From assembly GCA_942490895.1 (NCBI GenBank), contig CALNZC010000029.1:248001-312000 (forward strand): 64,000 bases of DNA, given 5' to 3'. This DNA comes from JAGNXB01 sp942490895 (lineage in GTDB: Bacteria > Bacteroidota > Bacteroidia > Chitinophagales > Saprospiraceae). Under the pieces are notes generated by a model. That model had not been told where the DNA came from. It saw nothing but the letters and a program-made list of their open reading frames with translations, and made no database searches. The position numbers and the translations under genes were made by a program. Below are positions 38,281-46,018 of this stretch, piece after piece (position 1 is the stretch's first letter; every line of letters starts with the position of its first letter).

Positions 38281-38348
38281 GTTCAACGCGTGGGTAAGCG
38301 ATGTGCCGACCCTTTGGGAGGCATAGGCGCATAACCTTTGTTCTCGGC
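38281..38348 (-). other. attC-like recombination site B (end of cassette 1)
   Basis: 68-base imperfect palindrome. On the minus strand it opens with GCCGAGAAC and ends GTTGAAC (a GTTRRRY match). Internal arms GGTTATGCGCCTATGCC and GGTAAGCGATGTGCC pair with unpaired bases, and an inner TGCC-CCC/GGG-GGCA hairpin caps it. The opening GCCGAGAAC is the exact reverse complement of the right end of site A. Function is inferred. Confidence 0.6.
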
Positions 38349-38368
38349 TGGCTTTAATATTACTTTGA

Positions 38369-38785
38369 TTAAATCAACATGTATAATATTGAAATTAGAG
38401 TTATTACTCCTATAATTGTTGTAAACTTTCCCAATTTTCTGGATTTAGTCCAACCAGACAAAGATATTAAGACAGTCAAAGATATAATTCCAAAAAGTAA
38501 CGTAAGTCCAGCGATAGTAGATGGTATTGTTAAATCTCCTTTTGTCATTTTGAGAGGGAATCCATTTGTTGTCATCATTAAAATCTTTGTCATTGCAAAT
38601 ACAGAAATCAAAAAGAAACTTGCTGCCGAGACAGCTGCTTTCATTATATTCCTTGATAAAGAGGTATTTGTTTCTGAGACCAATAAATTTGCAACAACTG
38701 CAATTGAAAAGCCACCCAATAATGAGCTAATCAGTATTATTTGGTTTGCGAGCTTATTCCAATATTCTAATGTCATTTCTTCCAT
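38369..38785 (-). CDS. Small four-helix membrane protein in cassette 1
   Basis: 138 residues with about four transmembrane helices (LISSLLGGFSIAVVANLLV, AASFFLISVFAMTKI, IAGLTLLFGIISLTVLISL, FTTIIGVITLISILYML) and no recognised family. The region is clearly richer in A and T than the neighbouring core genes, which suggests transfer. It is the only gene between sites A and B and reads in the same direction as the next two genes. The opposite strand is also open (38379-38789), but the membrane-protein pattern and shared orientation favour this strand. Confidence 0.65.
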   Translation of the reverse strand: MEEMTLEYWNKLANQIILISSLLGGFSIAVVANLLVSETNTSLSRNIMKAAVSAASFFLISVFAMTKILMMTTNGFPLKMTKGDLTIPSTIAGLTLLFGIISLTVLISLSGWTKSRKLGKFTTIIGVITLISILYMLI

Positions 38786-38840
38786 ATAAATGAGTCTTAT
38801 CTAAATCAATTAAGTTTTCTTTCTTTCACTTTTTCTGCTT

Positions 38841-38897
38841 GCCGAGAACGGTTTTGTATATGAGCCGTTTTAATGGCTTATATACTTTGTTGTGTGC
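38841..38897 (-). other. attC-like recombination site A (end of cassette 2, start of cassette 1)
   Basis: 57-base imperfect palindrome. On the minus strand it opens GCACACAAC and ends GTTCTCGGC. An 11-bp inner stem (38856-38866 with 38875-38885) has one G-T mismatch and an 8-base loop. The right end is the reverse complement (9 of 9) of the left end of site B; the left end matches the predicted start of cassette 2 at 40618-40626 less well (first six bases, then two mismatches). This is the end pairing expected for integron cassettes. Confidence 0.6.
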
Positions 38898-38898
38898 T

Positions 38899-40021
38899 TT
38901 AAATCTTGCTCATTATTTCTGATGCTATTTCTTTGGCCAGTTTATCTGCAATTAAGAACCTTCTTGCGTTAGAAAGAATAATTATATGGAGATCAGCATC
39001 TGGAACAGAAAAAATTGTTGTAGAAAATCCTCTCCCAGCTCCTGGAGTCCAAACGATCTTTTTGCCATTTAAATCACTAATAAACCAGCCAAGACCATAG
39101 GATGCCTTGTCGTCGTAATAGATTATCTGTTTAGCATTTACGAATTCTCCATTATTCTTCTTGCTCTTTTTCCAGGCTTTATGTAGTTGTTCTTTGGGAA
39201 TGATTTGCCCTGAAAACAAAGCCATTGCCCATTTATTAAGGTCATCGAGATTTGATACTAGATCTGCATCTCCCAAGGCCAAATGTTTCTCATCCAAGTA
39301 TCTTGAGGAGTTAATAGGAATATTATTCGGACTGCGATAACCACTAACTCTATTTTTAATTATTTTGTAATAGTCCATCCTTTGGGTTAACTGCATGTTC
39401 AAAGGAGTGAAATATTCCCTCTGAAGAAAATCATGATATTGCAAACCAGTAACAGATTCTATAATCTTGGCCAGCACCCAATACCCCGTATTTGTATAAC
39501 TCCAATCGTCTCCTGGGTTGAAATTTCAGTATTGAGGTGGAATCTCGAACAACCTCAAAAGGTGTGCTGTGCAATTTTTTTCCTAGTTTGTAGTCGTTGA
39601 GATAATCCTTTATACCACCGGTCTGATTTAGCAATTGATTTATTGTGATGTCATTCCATGATGAAGGTATCGAATCGAGATACTTGTTAATGGGGTCAGT
39701 CAATTTAAGGCTACCTAAAGCTTCTAATTTAAGTATCGAAACGGCGCAAAATTGCTTTGATACCGACCAAATTCTATACACTGATGAGTTGGTCATTGGA
39801 GCATCAAATTCTAGGTTTGCATAACCAAAAGACTTTTTGAATTTAATGTCGTTATTTTGGATCACTGACACTGATACACCAACAAGACTGAGGCTATCCA
39901 TGTATTTTTCTACAATTTCTTCAACGCCAAAATCAATATTTATTTTACTATTAGCTTGCGAAAAAACGGTACTCTGGCCAAGAATAGCTAGAAGAATGAT
40001 GATGAAACAAATTCTTTTCAC
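38899..40021 (-). pseudogene. Serine beta-lactamase/penicillin-binding-like hydrolase, interrupted by a one-base frameshift
   Basis: Two frames join to about 373 residues. The first (GTG start at 40021) has a signal peptide ending VFSQ, the SxxK motif SVSK and LNQTGGI. It derails after LKFQP near 39508-39520. The other frame then continues GDDWSYTNTGYWVLAKIIE, which carries the YxN motif, and runs to the stop at 38899 with the WTPGAGRGFSTTI segment near the end. Removing one base in the CCCAGG run restores one gene. The family (class C beta-lactamase/esterase/DD-peptidase) has many roles, so resistance should not be assumed. The gene is AT-rich and lies inside cassette 2. Confidence 0.85.
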
Positions 40022-40045
40022 TTTTTAATCACTTTTTATTTAACA

Positions 40046-40599
40046 TTAACGTTTTTGGCTATGCTCACTCCCGGCTTCACGAATCCTTTCCATGTCATAG
40101 TTTTCATTCTCAAAATACATCTTTTTAACATGTAGGATACCGGGGGTAGCGTATAGCCTAAAGTTGGGGGACGCATTTACTTTCAGAATCTTAACCAGCT
40201 CCTCAGACATTTGATATTTAGGAGTGCTCGTGTATGTTATATCACAAACCAGCCCGATGTTTTCAAGTATGTGTATTTTAGAAAGCAGATTTTCGTGCTC
40301 ATCTTCATAATAGGAGAATACCGGCCTAATGTAGTTGAATGAAATAGACCTGGACGGAATAATTAAAAGCTCTCTACATGATTGCATTTCAGGATTAGCC
40401 AAGTCATTACGCATTTCTTCGACCAGTTTTTTTTTGGCATTGTCGAGAGGGGCTTTTTTGATTTATAGAGTTTTAACTTTTCTTTGTTCTCATCGGCTTT
40501 TTTAGACTTCTCTAGCAGTCTACCGGCAATATATTTAGACGCAATTCCAGCGCCAAGGCCGAGGATGAATGTCAATATATGTGAGAGGATTAGATTCAT
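40046..40599 (-). pseudogene. Membrane-anchored protein of unknown function, frameshifted
   Basis: From the ATG at 40599: one N-terminal helix (HILTFILGLGAGIASKYIAG), then a lysine-rich charged stretch (LLEKSKKADENKEKLKLYKSK). The frame breaks at a six-A run (T6 on the plus strand, 40454-40459). With one more A it reads KKAPLDNAKKKLVEEMRN and joins the downstream frame, which ends at 40046. The whole would be about 185 residues. The C-terminal half has no recognised domain. It is AT-rich, lies 24 bases upstream of the beta-lactamase-like gene in the same direction, and is in cassette 2. Confidence 0.6.
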
Positions 40600-40618
40600 T
40601 TGGTTGTTAGTGTTATGT

Positions 40619-40772
40619 CCCACAACGGCCGTAAAGCATGCGGAGCTGGAAAATCAAGCGAGCGAAGCGAGCTTGCCAATGCGCCGACATGTGCCCTGAT
40701 GAGCGCCGTTCCCGAAGGGCGGCGTGCATCAGGCGTGCACCTGAAGCCGATGCGACGCCGAATGGCGTCGCA
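40619..40772 (-). other. Structured region between recombinase and first cassette, attI-like candidate
   Basis: Contains TCCCACAAC (minus GTTGTGGGA), the predicted 5' boundary of cassette 2, then an imperfect palindrome around CAAGCGAGC, then a bulged hairpin CCTGATG..CGCCG..CCC-GAA-GGG..GGCG..CATCAGG (about 40695-40732) and a perfect 11-bp hairpin GATGCGACGCC/GGCGTCGCATC (40748-40773). The last two could also be terminators of the recombinase gene, though no T run follows. Confidence 0.5.
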
Positions 40773-40800
40773 TCTTACTTATATCCGCTACATTCCTGTA

Positions 40801-42615
40801 TCAATCTTTCGCTTTTTCCCAGGTGCGGCCTTCTAAAGATAGGTGATCCAATGGACTTTTGATAGCATCTAAGGTCTTGGTAGTCACATGCGTATAGATC
40901 AGGGTTGTCTTGATGTCCTTGTGGCCCAGGAGTTCCTGGATGAAGCGAACATCTGTACCGTTGTCCAACAGGTGAGTAGCAAAACAATGACGAAGGACAT
41001 GAGGGGTAACTCGTTTCAGGATACCTGCTTTCGTGGCGTTTCGTTTGACGATCTGCTGCACACTTTTTGTTGAGTACGGTCTGTTACCACCCTGGCCCTC
41101 AAAGAGCCACACCCTTGGTTGGTATTGATCGAAATAGGAGCGTAAGACATCTTTCAATGTCTGGCTGAGCATCACACTTCTGTCTTTCTTCCCTTTCCCT
41201 CCACGGATCATGATCTGATTACGATCCCAGTGGATATCCTTCAGTTGCAGTCCCAGCAATTCTCCTAATCGCAATCCGCCACTGTATAATGCATATAGAA
41301 TGGCGGTGTGTTTGAGGTTGTCACTGGCACGGAGCAGCCGATCCACCTCCTGGATACTCAGGAAAACAGGTAGTCGATGGCTCTTCCGTGGACGTTGGAT
41401 CTCTTCGATATTGAAATCCGGTAGAAAGAGGACTTTGGTGTAGTAGAATTTGATGCTGTTTACCGCCGAGTGGACCAGAGCTTCAGATACCTTTTTGGCA
41501 GAAAGCCCGGCAAGGTAGTCATTGACCATTCTGGGATTCGCCATTTCGGGGGGCGTGCCGTCAAGGGATGTCAGATATCTGCCGAACGATCCTGTATATC
41601 CCCGCACAGTGTTCCAGCTGTACCGCATCCGGATCAGGGCATCCGTATACTGTTTTAATGCGGCTTGTTGGTGCTTCGGGAATTTTGCCAGTAGTAACTG
41701 TTGCCGCTCGCCAAAGGCGGGTTGTGGCCGATTGGTTTTTCTGGCTTCTGAATGGGTCCGATCGATCACTTTTGCCCCCAGTCCGGTATAATGTTTCCGG
41801 ATCCGATCCACGATGGTCTTTTCTCCTGGAATCCACCAACGCTTGAACGCACTGTCATAACTCCTCTCTGGAAGATGTTTCAGAAAATCATGATCAGCTC
41901 GATACCCTTTGAGTTTGATCGCCACAAAACCCGGGCGTTCAGGAGTCTGATACAGTTCTACGATAAAGGGGTCAGTAGCGGCCATAACCAGATCCAGACA
42001 TCGGGCATAGGTTTCTTCTGTCCAATACCCGAAATGGGCTTGTAGCGCTTCCAGGTTCCCTGGTATCGCCCGTACCATCCATTGTTTCGATGATTTGTGC
42101 CACCAACTTCCAGCCAGGGATCTGATTCGGTCAACATCCTGTTGTTGGTAAGGCATTTTGATCACGAATTGCTGCGCCTGGAGAATGATCTCCAGTTGGC
42201 CCTGTTGTGGAACAACAGGTATGTCAGCAGCCACTGAATTGTCCTTTTGTGGCAATACTGAAGGCTCCTCTTTTTCGGAGGATATGCCGGATAGGGCACC
42301 TGAAGTCGGGACATCGACGGTGGTTCCGGAGAGTGGCAGCGGTTTCTTTGTGGGTATTACTATTGGAGAGCGTTCAGGATCCCGCACATCTTGCTGGGAT
42401 TCAACAGGTAGTTCAGCAGCCTTCAGGGCCTTCCTGCTCTCCTCAGTATCCGGGATGTGCCAGCACATCTGTGTCGCACTCCATCGTGCGCCCTGCAAGG
42501 CTCTTACTCTGGCGATAAGCCCATTGTCGAATGGAAACCATAAACCGATCCGGGCCTCTCCACGATGTTGCAAAGAAGCGATCCGAATGGTTGGCGTGCT
42601 GGACAAATGGGCCAT
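40801..42615 (-). CDS. Tyrosine recombinase with three N-terminal HARP-like repeats
   Basis: 604 residues from the ATG at 42615; a TTG at 42633 is possible. The C-terminal half (about 310-604) is a complete tyrosine recombinase: SAM-like core-binding segment, then catalytic R (SGGLRLGELLGL), K (GGKGKKDR), HxxR (HVLRHCFATHLL), H (LGHKDIKTT) and Y (LIYTH). It ends KSPLDHL, which recalls integron integrases, but the integrase-specific insert is absent. The N-terminal 290 residues hold three similar units, each with a W/Y and, seven or eight residues later, a W followed by I/V-P or V-R (ARWSATQMCWHIP, GSWWHKSSKQWMVR, RSYDSAFKRWWIP), like HARP domains. Cassette-like genes follow in the same orientation. 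Confidence 0.9.
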   Translation of the reverse strand: MAHLSSTPTIRIASLQHRGEARIGLWFPFDNGLIARVRALQGARWSATQMCWHIPDTEESRKALKAAELPVESQQDVRDPERSPIVIPTKKPLPLSGTTVDVPTSGALSGISSEKEEPSVLPQKDNSVAADIPVVPQQGQLEIILQAQQFVIKMPYQQQDVDRIRSLAGSWWHKSSKQWMVRAIPGNLEALQAHFGYWTEETYARCLDLVMAATDPFIVELYQTPERPGFVAIKLKGYRADHDFLKHLPERSYDSAFKRWWIPGEKTIVDRIRKHYTGLGAKVIDRTHSEARKTNRPQPAFGERQQLLLAKFPKHQQAALKQYTDALIRMRYSWNTVRGYTGSFGRYLTSLDGTPPEMANPRMVNDYLAGLSAKKVSEALVHSAVNSIKFYYTKVLFLPDFNIEEIQRPRKSHRLPVFLSIQEVDRLLRASDNLKHTAILYALYSGGLRLGELLGLQLKDIHWDRNQIMIRGGKGKKDRSVMLSQTLKDVLRSYFDQYQPRVWLFEGQGGNRPYSTKSVQQIVKRNATKAGILKRVTPHVLRHCFATHLLDNGTDVRFIQELLGHKDIKTTLIYTHVTTKTLDAIKSPLDHLSLEGRTWEKAKD

Positions 42616-42744
42616 TGCACACGAAATATACAAAATGTTTTAATTGTATGCGGAGGCTGTTTGGTTTTATAGCTTAGACGAAATGTCAACTTTAGTGGTC
42701 TACCTCACAGCCCGATTGCGCATGGAGAGCGTCTCTCTTTTAGA

Positions 42745-42836
42745 GTACGGTTAGTGCGTTATCACTGTACCATTAGAGTACGAGGAGTGTACTATAGATG
42801 TACGGGGGATGTACCAGGATAGTACCAGGGATGTAC
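42745..42836 (-). promoter_or_regulatory. 11-bp phased GTAC array upstream of the recombinase
   Basis: GTAC occurs at 42745, 42767, 42778, 42789, 42800, 42811, 42822 and 42833: seven consecutive sites exactly 11 bases apart plus one two periods away. Spacers between sites vary. The nearest site is about 130 bases upstream of the recombinase ATG. Read toward the gene, each unit is TAC plus eight bases, as in the array at 8019-8084. Confidence 0.75.
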
Positions 42837-43183
42837 TACCGATGCGGTTATGATGCGTGTATGATGTAGACTGATGGCGTCCAAAACGTTTTAAATTGAA
42901 GATCATCGGCGTTGACAGGCAAAGCAATAAGTCTTTTCTATGCTCCATAATCAAATCTAGGGACTATCCTGAAATGTGAACGTCGCCATCGTCTGGGCCT
43001 CCCAGAAACTTCAGTGACCCGTATGTTGAGCATTAAGCTATCCTTAGATTTTCGATGATGACATTTCAATATGAAATCTGCCGCATTATTTGGTCGGACT
43101 CTTGTTTCGAGCATTGTCAATTGACAATATAAATGATTGCTAAAAATGAAACGAACCACCGATCAAAATACAAGCGGCCGGGC

Positions 43184-43223
43184 CCGGACGTTTAAGTCCG
43201 GATCCAGACAGTATCGTCTGGGT
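43184..43223. repeat. Double-hairpin element, copy 1
   Basis: CCGGAC-6 bases-GTCCGG joined by AT to CCAGAC-6 bases-GTCTGG. The same stems and the same junction (GTCTGGATCCGGAC on the other strand) recur at about 56508-56570 with different loops. Confidence 0.7.
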
Positions 43224-43312
43224 CCTGAAGTATACGCCAGCTAATCTCTAGACGAATGAACACTGCCCTCAAACATGCAAAGAAGGCCCATTTTGGCGAC
43301 AAGCGCTTTTTC

Positions 43313-43340
43313 CTCCCTTTTTGGCGCATCAAAAAGGGAG
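43313..43340. repeat. Perfect 11-bp hairpin
   Basis: CTCCCTTTTTG and CAAAAAGGGAG with a six-base loop. It has no T run after the stem and no gene ending nearby, so it is probably another dispersed palindrome rather than a terminator. Confidence 0.6.
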
Positions 43341-43606
43341 AGCCACGCCGGCTGGAGGCGGGCCAGAGGTGAACTATTACAGTTAAATTTTCACAAGGAA
43401 GCCCCGAGTGGAATACTGCAACCTGCCAAGGGCAAGGATCCCAAGTTTATTTTGAAAAGATCCTACTTGAAATATAAAGTCTGGAATCGCGGCAGCTCAT
43501 CGTTGGCCGCATAGTTTTTGGAAATTATTTTGAAGGGTGGCCCGGAAATGTCATCCTGGGTTACATCAGCACAACCTCCTTTCCTATCCTTTCAATCTGG
43601 AAATGA

Positions 43607-44536
43607 TCAGCTTAAAAGCGAATAATTCACCAATAATCTCTCCCCATCCGTCCAGCGAATCCATCCCTTGCCGACCACCTCAAAATTATCATCCCACAGA
43701 TCCACCTGCATCCATTCCCCCCGGATCATGATCGGGTGCATAAAGTCGTAGTCCACATTGACCTGACTGGCATGGGCGAGGGGTTTGATCCGGACGATAC
43801 CCGGTTGGTCATCCGGCCATTCCACTGAATGAACTCCCAGGAGGAAATCTGCCCAATACATGACCTCCCCGGCACGGCGATCGAAATAACGGGTCTCGCC
43901 AGTAAACGAGTTGACCTCGCACTCGGCCATGTCCCGGGTGAGGCCAATGATTTTCAGGTAAAAGATATCGTAGTCCAGCTTCATATGAAATGGCACCAAC
44001 CAGGGCGGTGCAGACAGGATATCTGTGCTGCCATATTCCGTTTTTCCGAAAACGATGCTGTCCTGTGGTGGGAGTTCGAGGATGGACTTGCCCCGTTGGG
44101 GAGGGCCATAGACGTACAACACCGGTTGATCAAATGAATGCGGTTGAAAACAGCCGAGACCCATTTGCCCAGTGGAAGTTTGAATAGACGACATATTCAT
44201 CGGGACAGCTTGCCGCTCCACCTCTTCCTCGGCTTTCGCCTTTTTCTTAGCCTCTATGCGCACCCAGGCGAATAGAGCTATACCAGCGATGGCCGCCAGA
44301 AGGCTGAGATTGACAATACGCAGTGAAGCATCCGGTATTCGACGGACAAATAGAAGCGACAAGACCAATCCGACAGCAGCGAAAATCACACCGTAACCGA
44401 ACACGATAGCACCTCCTGCCAGTCCCTGGTTTGCTGCCGCACCACTGAGCCCGGCAAAAGCCATTCCGATAAACATGGTGACCGGTAAACCGAGCAGGAT
44501 AAAGAGAATTCGTCCCAGGGTAGAAGTCTTCGGCAT
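43607..44536 (-). CDS. Membrane protein of unknown function
   Basis: 309 residues. Three N-terminal helices (about 10-30, 40-65, 72-92), then a charged linker (IEAKKKAKAEEEVERQ) and a 190-residue soluble domain rich in aromatic residues (VLYVYGPPQRGKSILELPPQDSIVF, KLDYDIFYLKIIG, EWPDDQPGIVRIKPLAH). No named domain is recognised. It starts 3 bases after the VWA gene ends, so the two are almost certainly one operon and may act together at the envelope. Confidence 0.8.
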   Translation of the reverse strand: MPKTSTLGRILFILLGLPVTMFIGMAFAGLSGAAANQGLAGGAIVFGYGVIFAAVGLVLSLLFVRRIPDASLRIVNLSLLAAIAGIALFAWVRIEAKKKAKAEEEVERQAVPMNMSSIQTSTGQMGLGCFQPHSFDQPVLYVYGPPQRGKSILELPPQDSIVFGKTEYGSTDILSAPPWLVPFHMKLDYDIFYLKIIGLTRDMAECEVNSFTGETRYFDRRAGEVMYWADFLLGVHSVEWPDDQPGIVRIKPLAHASQVNVDYDFMHPIMIRGEWMQVDLWDDNFEVVGKGWIRWTDGERLLVNYSLLS

Positions 44537-44539
44537 GCT

Positions 44540-45940
44540 TTAGTGTTGTAGGATCTTTTCGAACGTCTCATTGGCTTTAACCGTCATCGTAAAGGAGTCT
44601 TTCAGGCCTTTGTGGACACCCAGTCCCGTCACCGAGACCTGATACGTTCCGGGATTCAGCAGGAACTTCTTTGGATTATTGTTCGGAGAGGTATAGGTGC
44701 GCCCACTCGCCACATTGGTTTTTGATTGTGTGTCTGTAATCTTGACAATGGCGTCGACCAGATCGCTGCCTTTTTTCATGCCGACCATTGCAATCCCGCT
44801 TTTGAAATCATGTTCGATTCCCACAACCTGCCCACCTGTGATGGCCACATTCTCTATTCGGGTGGAGATCGCCGTGCCTTCCAGCTTCAACGCCATAATT
44901 TCCAGGTCATAGACTCCCGGACTGACCTCCTGGTCATCCGTTCTGCCGTAGGTTCGGCTGGCGGCAACATATTTCTTCTCACCATGGGGGAATATTCGTA
45001 CTGTACAATCCCATCCTTCGCCGTTGTTCGTTGTGGTGACCCGAAAAATGCCTCCATCAAAGCTCACATTCAATCGGGTAATCTCACCGGATGGGATGGT
45101 GATATTCGATAGGTGGATAGGTTGGACATCGCTGTTTTCCAAAGGGCTGACCACAAGATCCCATTCGCCAGGCGTGAGATACATGCGTGCAGTATCACCA
45201 TAAGAGCGGGCACCATTGATAGACTTTGTAGTGCCTGGCTTCATGGCCTGGATATTGGCATCGACCGGTTGGCCATTTTTAACGGCATAGACAAAGACAT
45301 TTTTGTCTGGTTCCACAACTGTGGCTGACGTCGCTTCCTCCAGTACACCTTCCAGACCTGCGGCATCTGCTGCATCGAAATAGGAGCCATCTCCGGCCAA
45401 TGCCGCACAGCGCAGCCCTTCCGTTTCATCGGGCTTCAGACCAAAACCGACAATATGCAGACGAAAGGGGATGCCCGCTTCTCGAGCAGCCCGAATTACC
45501 TCACAGAGATCTCCACCGCAGGATTCAATGCCATCCGTAACCAGAATAATGGTGGCTTTTTCACCGGTCGATTTGAGTTTTTCGATGACCTGCAATGCAG
45601 AATGGGCAAGAGGGGTTTTGCCCAGGGGTTTCAATCCCGAAACGGCCTCTTGAAAGGCCGCCTGGTTGGCGGCGTTCGGATCGAGCAGGAATTCGACGTC
45701 ATCACATTCCTTCGTCCGGTGGCCGTAGGCGACCAGGGCCACCGCCTGGTCTGAGGCCAGGTTTTCGCGTGTCGCCGTCAATACCTTTGCAGCGATGGAC
45801 ATCTTGGTTTGCCCCTCGATCTGACCCCACATGGAGCCACTGGCATCACAGATGAAATAAATGGGGGCGGGAGGGGAGTCCTGACTGATCAAAGATGTGG
45901 AATAGCCCAGCAAAGCCAGGAGAAGGAGCAGTGTTCTCAT
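44540..45940 (-). CDS. Exported von Willebrand factor A (VWA) domain protein
   Basis: 466 residues. Signal peptide about 1-20 (LISQ). A VWA domain covers about 25-200: the metal-ion-dependent adhesion site is D32-x-S34-x-S36 (CDASGSMWG), with a later Thr (GKTPLAHS) and VTDGIES. Residues 210-466 are repeated beta modules, probably Ig-like, with three related units (PGTTKSINGARSYGDTARMYLTPGEW, GEKKYVAASRTYGRTDDQEVSPGVYD, TKTNVASGRTYTSPNN). Such proteins bind ligands or assemble complexes through the metal site. It is followed at once by the membrane protein gene. Confidence 0.9.
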   Translation of the reverse strand: MRTLLLLLALLGYSTSLISQDSPPAPIYFICDASGSMWGQIEGQTKMSIAAKVLTATRENLASDQAVALVAYGHRTKECDDVEFLLDPNAANQAAFQEAVSGLKPLGKTPLAHSALQVIEKLKSTGEKATIILVTDGIESCGGDLCEVIRAAREAGIPFRLHIVGFGLKPDETEGLRCAALAGDGSYFDAADAAGLEGVLEEATSATVVEPDKNVFVYAVKNGQPVDANIQAMKPGTTKSINGARSYGDTARMYLTPGEWDLVVSPLENSDVQPIHLSNITIPSGEITRLNVSFDGGIFRVTTTNNGEGWDCTVRIFPHGEKKYVAASRTYGRTDDQEVSPGVYDLEIMALKLEGTAISTRIENVAITGGQVVGIEHDFKSGIAMVGMKKGSDLVDAIVKITDTQSKTNVASGRTYTSPNNNPKKFLLNPGTYQVSVTGLGVHKGLKDSFTMTVKANETFEKILQH

Positions 45941-46018
45941 GGGGTGAGTTTGCTTTCAAGTTAGGAAATCCATGAAGAATTCCCAAAGTCGGGTTTCAGG
46001 TTCAACTCGTTTGTTGCC

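Larger units (their letters stand above)
42616..43606. other. Gene-poor region upstream of the recombinase
   Basis: No gene is supported. It contains the 11-bp phased TAC array (42745-42836), a TGTCAATTGACA palindrome (about 43117-43128), a double hairpin element (43184-43223), and an 11-bp stem CTCCCTTTTTG/CAAAAAGGGAG (43313-43340). The frame at 43275-43514 crosses this hairpin and looks fortuitous. Confidence 0.7.

Noticed and set aside
38379..38789. Plus-strand open frame of 136 codons opposite the cassette 1 membrane protein
   Set aside because: The minus-strand reading has four clean membrane helices and matches the orientation of neighbouring cassette genes.
40695..40773. Simple intrinsic terminator for the recombinase
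   Set aside because: The hairpins are strong but have no T run after them; a recombination-site or mixed role is kept open instead.
43275..43514. 79-codon plus-strand frame
   Set aside because: It crosses a perfect hairpin and low-complexity sequence and has no recognised motif.
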